Assembly (NCBI GenBank): GCA_001795335.1
Contig: MGOK01000089.1
Coordinates: 5,822 to 11,454, forward strand
Source of the DNA: Chloroflexi bacterium RBG_19FT_COMBO_55_16
GTDB taxonomy: Bacteria > Chloroflexota > Anaerolineae > Anaerolineales > UBA4823
Direction of reading: 5' to 3'
Length of the DNA: 5,633 nucleotides
In this document: positions 5,002 to 5,633 of the stretch, piece after piece
How the letters are laid out: the number at the start of each line of letters is the position of its first letter
How positions within the stretch are numbered: the first letter of the stretch is position 1
The notes under the pieces: model-generated
The model's input: the letters and a program-made list of their open reading frames with translations, nothing else
Databases searched by the model: none
What the model was told of the DNA's origin: nothing
Program-made: the position numbers and the translations under genes

Positions 5002-5633
5002 TTATCCTGGGACGCGTTCGTGGCGGCGGCGCCGGCGGCGCAGGCCGGATTCGTCTTCGGATTCGGTTTCCCTGGCGACCCGCTTCCAGCCTTCGGGCGG
5101 GACGGAGTCACCGGCGACCATGCCAGCGAATGCTGCGCGCAGGCGGGCGTCTACCTCCGGAGAAAAGACAGCCGGATTGTCGTGGGTCAGGATGTCCCTG
5201 GCGCGGCGCAGGGCGCGCGCCTGGGCATCCAGTCCGCCGCGTTCTTGCCATTGGGCACGCGGGTCGCGATCAGCGACTTCCGCCAGGAACATGCCCGTGC
5301 GCATACGCTCCAGGGTATGTTCCGTGCCGGCGAACATGCCGCCGGGACCGATGGCGGCAATCTGGTCCAGGGCGAAATTCTCTTCGCTGAACTCGAACCC
5401 GCGGCGGATCTGCTTCAACATCAGGGCGATCTCGTTGTCGATGACGGCTTTGGCGAAGTCGAACGCCATCAAGGCGTCCAGCAGACCGGCCATATTGAGG
5501 ATATCCACGCCGCCCAGATAGCCAGCAACGACGGACATGCCGGTCTCGAAACCAGATTGGGCATCGTTGATCTTTGAATTCGTCAATCCAATATAACCAC
5601 CGGCGGGCACACCGTAGAAGCGCGCCATCTGGG
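5002..5633 (-). CDS. MttB-family corrinoid methyltransferase (trimethylamine/quaternary-amine type), C-terminal part
   Basis: About 210 C-terminal residues of a roughly 480-500-residue family; the gene enters from the right edge, with Gln before the first in-window Met (QMARFYGVP). Family blocks, numbered from that Met: GGYIGLTNSKINDAQSGFETG (10-30), GGVDILNMAGLLD (39-51), AVIDNEIALMLKQIRRG (61-77) and DQIAAIGPGGMFAGTEHTLERMRT (88-111). The reaction is methyl transfer from an amine to a Co(I) corrinoid protein, presumably the MttC-like protein encoded two genes downstream. Archaeal trimethylamine MttB contains pyrrolysine by amber read-through; judged from distance to the C-terminus, that position should fall in the first ~30 residues seen here, and there is no in-frame TAG. 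It is thus probably a non-pyrrolysine homologue like MtgB, whose substrates are quaternary amines such as glycine betaine; the exact substrate is unknown. Oddly, it ends in an acidic stretch (ETESEDES, 187-194) followed by six arginines (197-202) beyond the usual fold. Stop TAA is at 5004-5002. Confidence 0.9.
   Translation of the reverse strand, partial: QMARFYGVPAGGYIGLTNSKINDAQSGFETGMSVVAGYLGGVDILNMAGLLDALMAFDFAKAVIDNEIALMLKQIRRGFEFSEENFALDQIAAIGPGGMFAGTEHTLERMRTGMFLAEVADRDPRAQWQERGGLDAQARALRRARDILTHDNPAVFSPEVDARLRAAFAGMVAGDSVPPEGWKRVARETESEDESGLRRRRRRHERVPG

Overview
This window reads as one leftward (minus-strand) gene cluster for corrinoid-dependent one-carbon (methyl) transfer. All seven supported genes lie on the minus strand, so the transcript runs from the right edge to the left edge. 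No plus-strand gene is convincing. The DNA is moderately GC-rich and the coding density is high. Two intergenic sequence styles, a period-7 degenerate repeat and a CCCCTCTCC-type inverted repeat, recall dispersed repeats I associate with Chloroflexota (Anaerolineae-like) genomes. Host assignment is a low-confidence inference, because similar gene sets also occur in alphaproteobacteria and anaerobic Firmicutes.

Layout in transcription order: (1) the C-terminal part of an MttB-family (trimethylamine/quaternary-amine) methyltransferase that enters from the right edge (5633-5002). (2) A ~100-nt spacer made almost entirely of degenerate 7-nt repeats. (3) A 684-residue RACo-type corrinoid-protein reactivator, with an N-terminal 2Fe-2S ferredoxin domain and a C-terminal ASKHA ATPase domain (4895-2841). 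(4) A ~105-nt spacer with a 14-nt direct repeat that can also fold as a hairpin. (5) An MttC/MtgC-like cobalamin-binding methyl carrier (2735-2046). (6) After a single base, a homocysteine S-methyltransferase of the MetH N-terminal/BHMT type (2044-1145). (7) Overlapping it by 4 nt, a DUF1638 protein (1148-567). (8) Overlapping that by 4 nt, a small PF13769-like protein of unknown function (570-271). (9) After a perfect 13-bp inverted repeat, the start of a MetV-like protein (methylenetetrahydrofolate reductase C-terminal cysteine domain) that leaves at the left edge (220-1).

How they may work together: the MttB-type enzyme would move a methyl group from a methylated amine to the Co(I) corrinoid protein. 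The homocysteine methyltransferase would pass it to homocysteine to make methionine, and the RACo protein would rescue corrinoid that oxidises to Co(II). The carrier plus homocysteine domain plus reactivator is also what a split methionine synthase looks like, and the MetV-like protein ties the cluster to methyl-tetrahydrofolate. The methyl-THF:corrinoid methyltransferase that would connect the two is not in the window. The DUF1638 and PF13769 proteins sit inside the translationally coupled block and are the least understood parts, so they are the best candidates for new components of the pathway.
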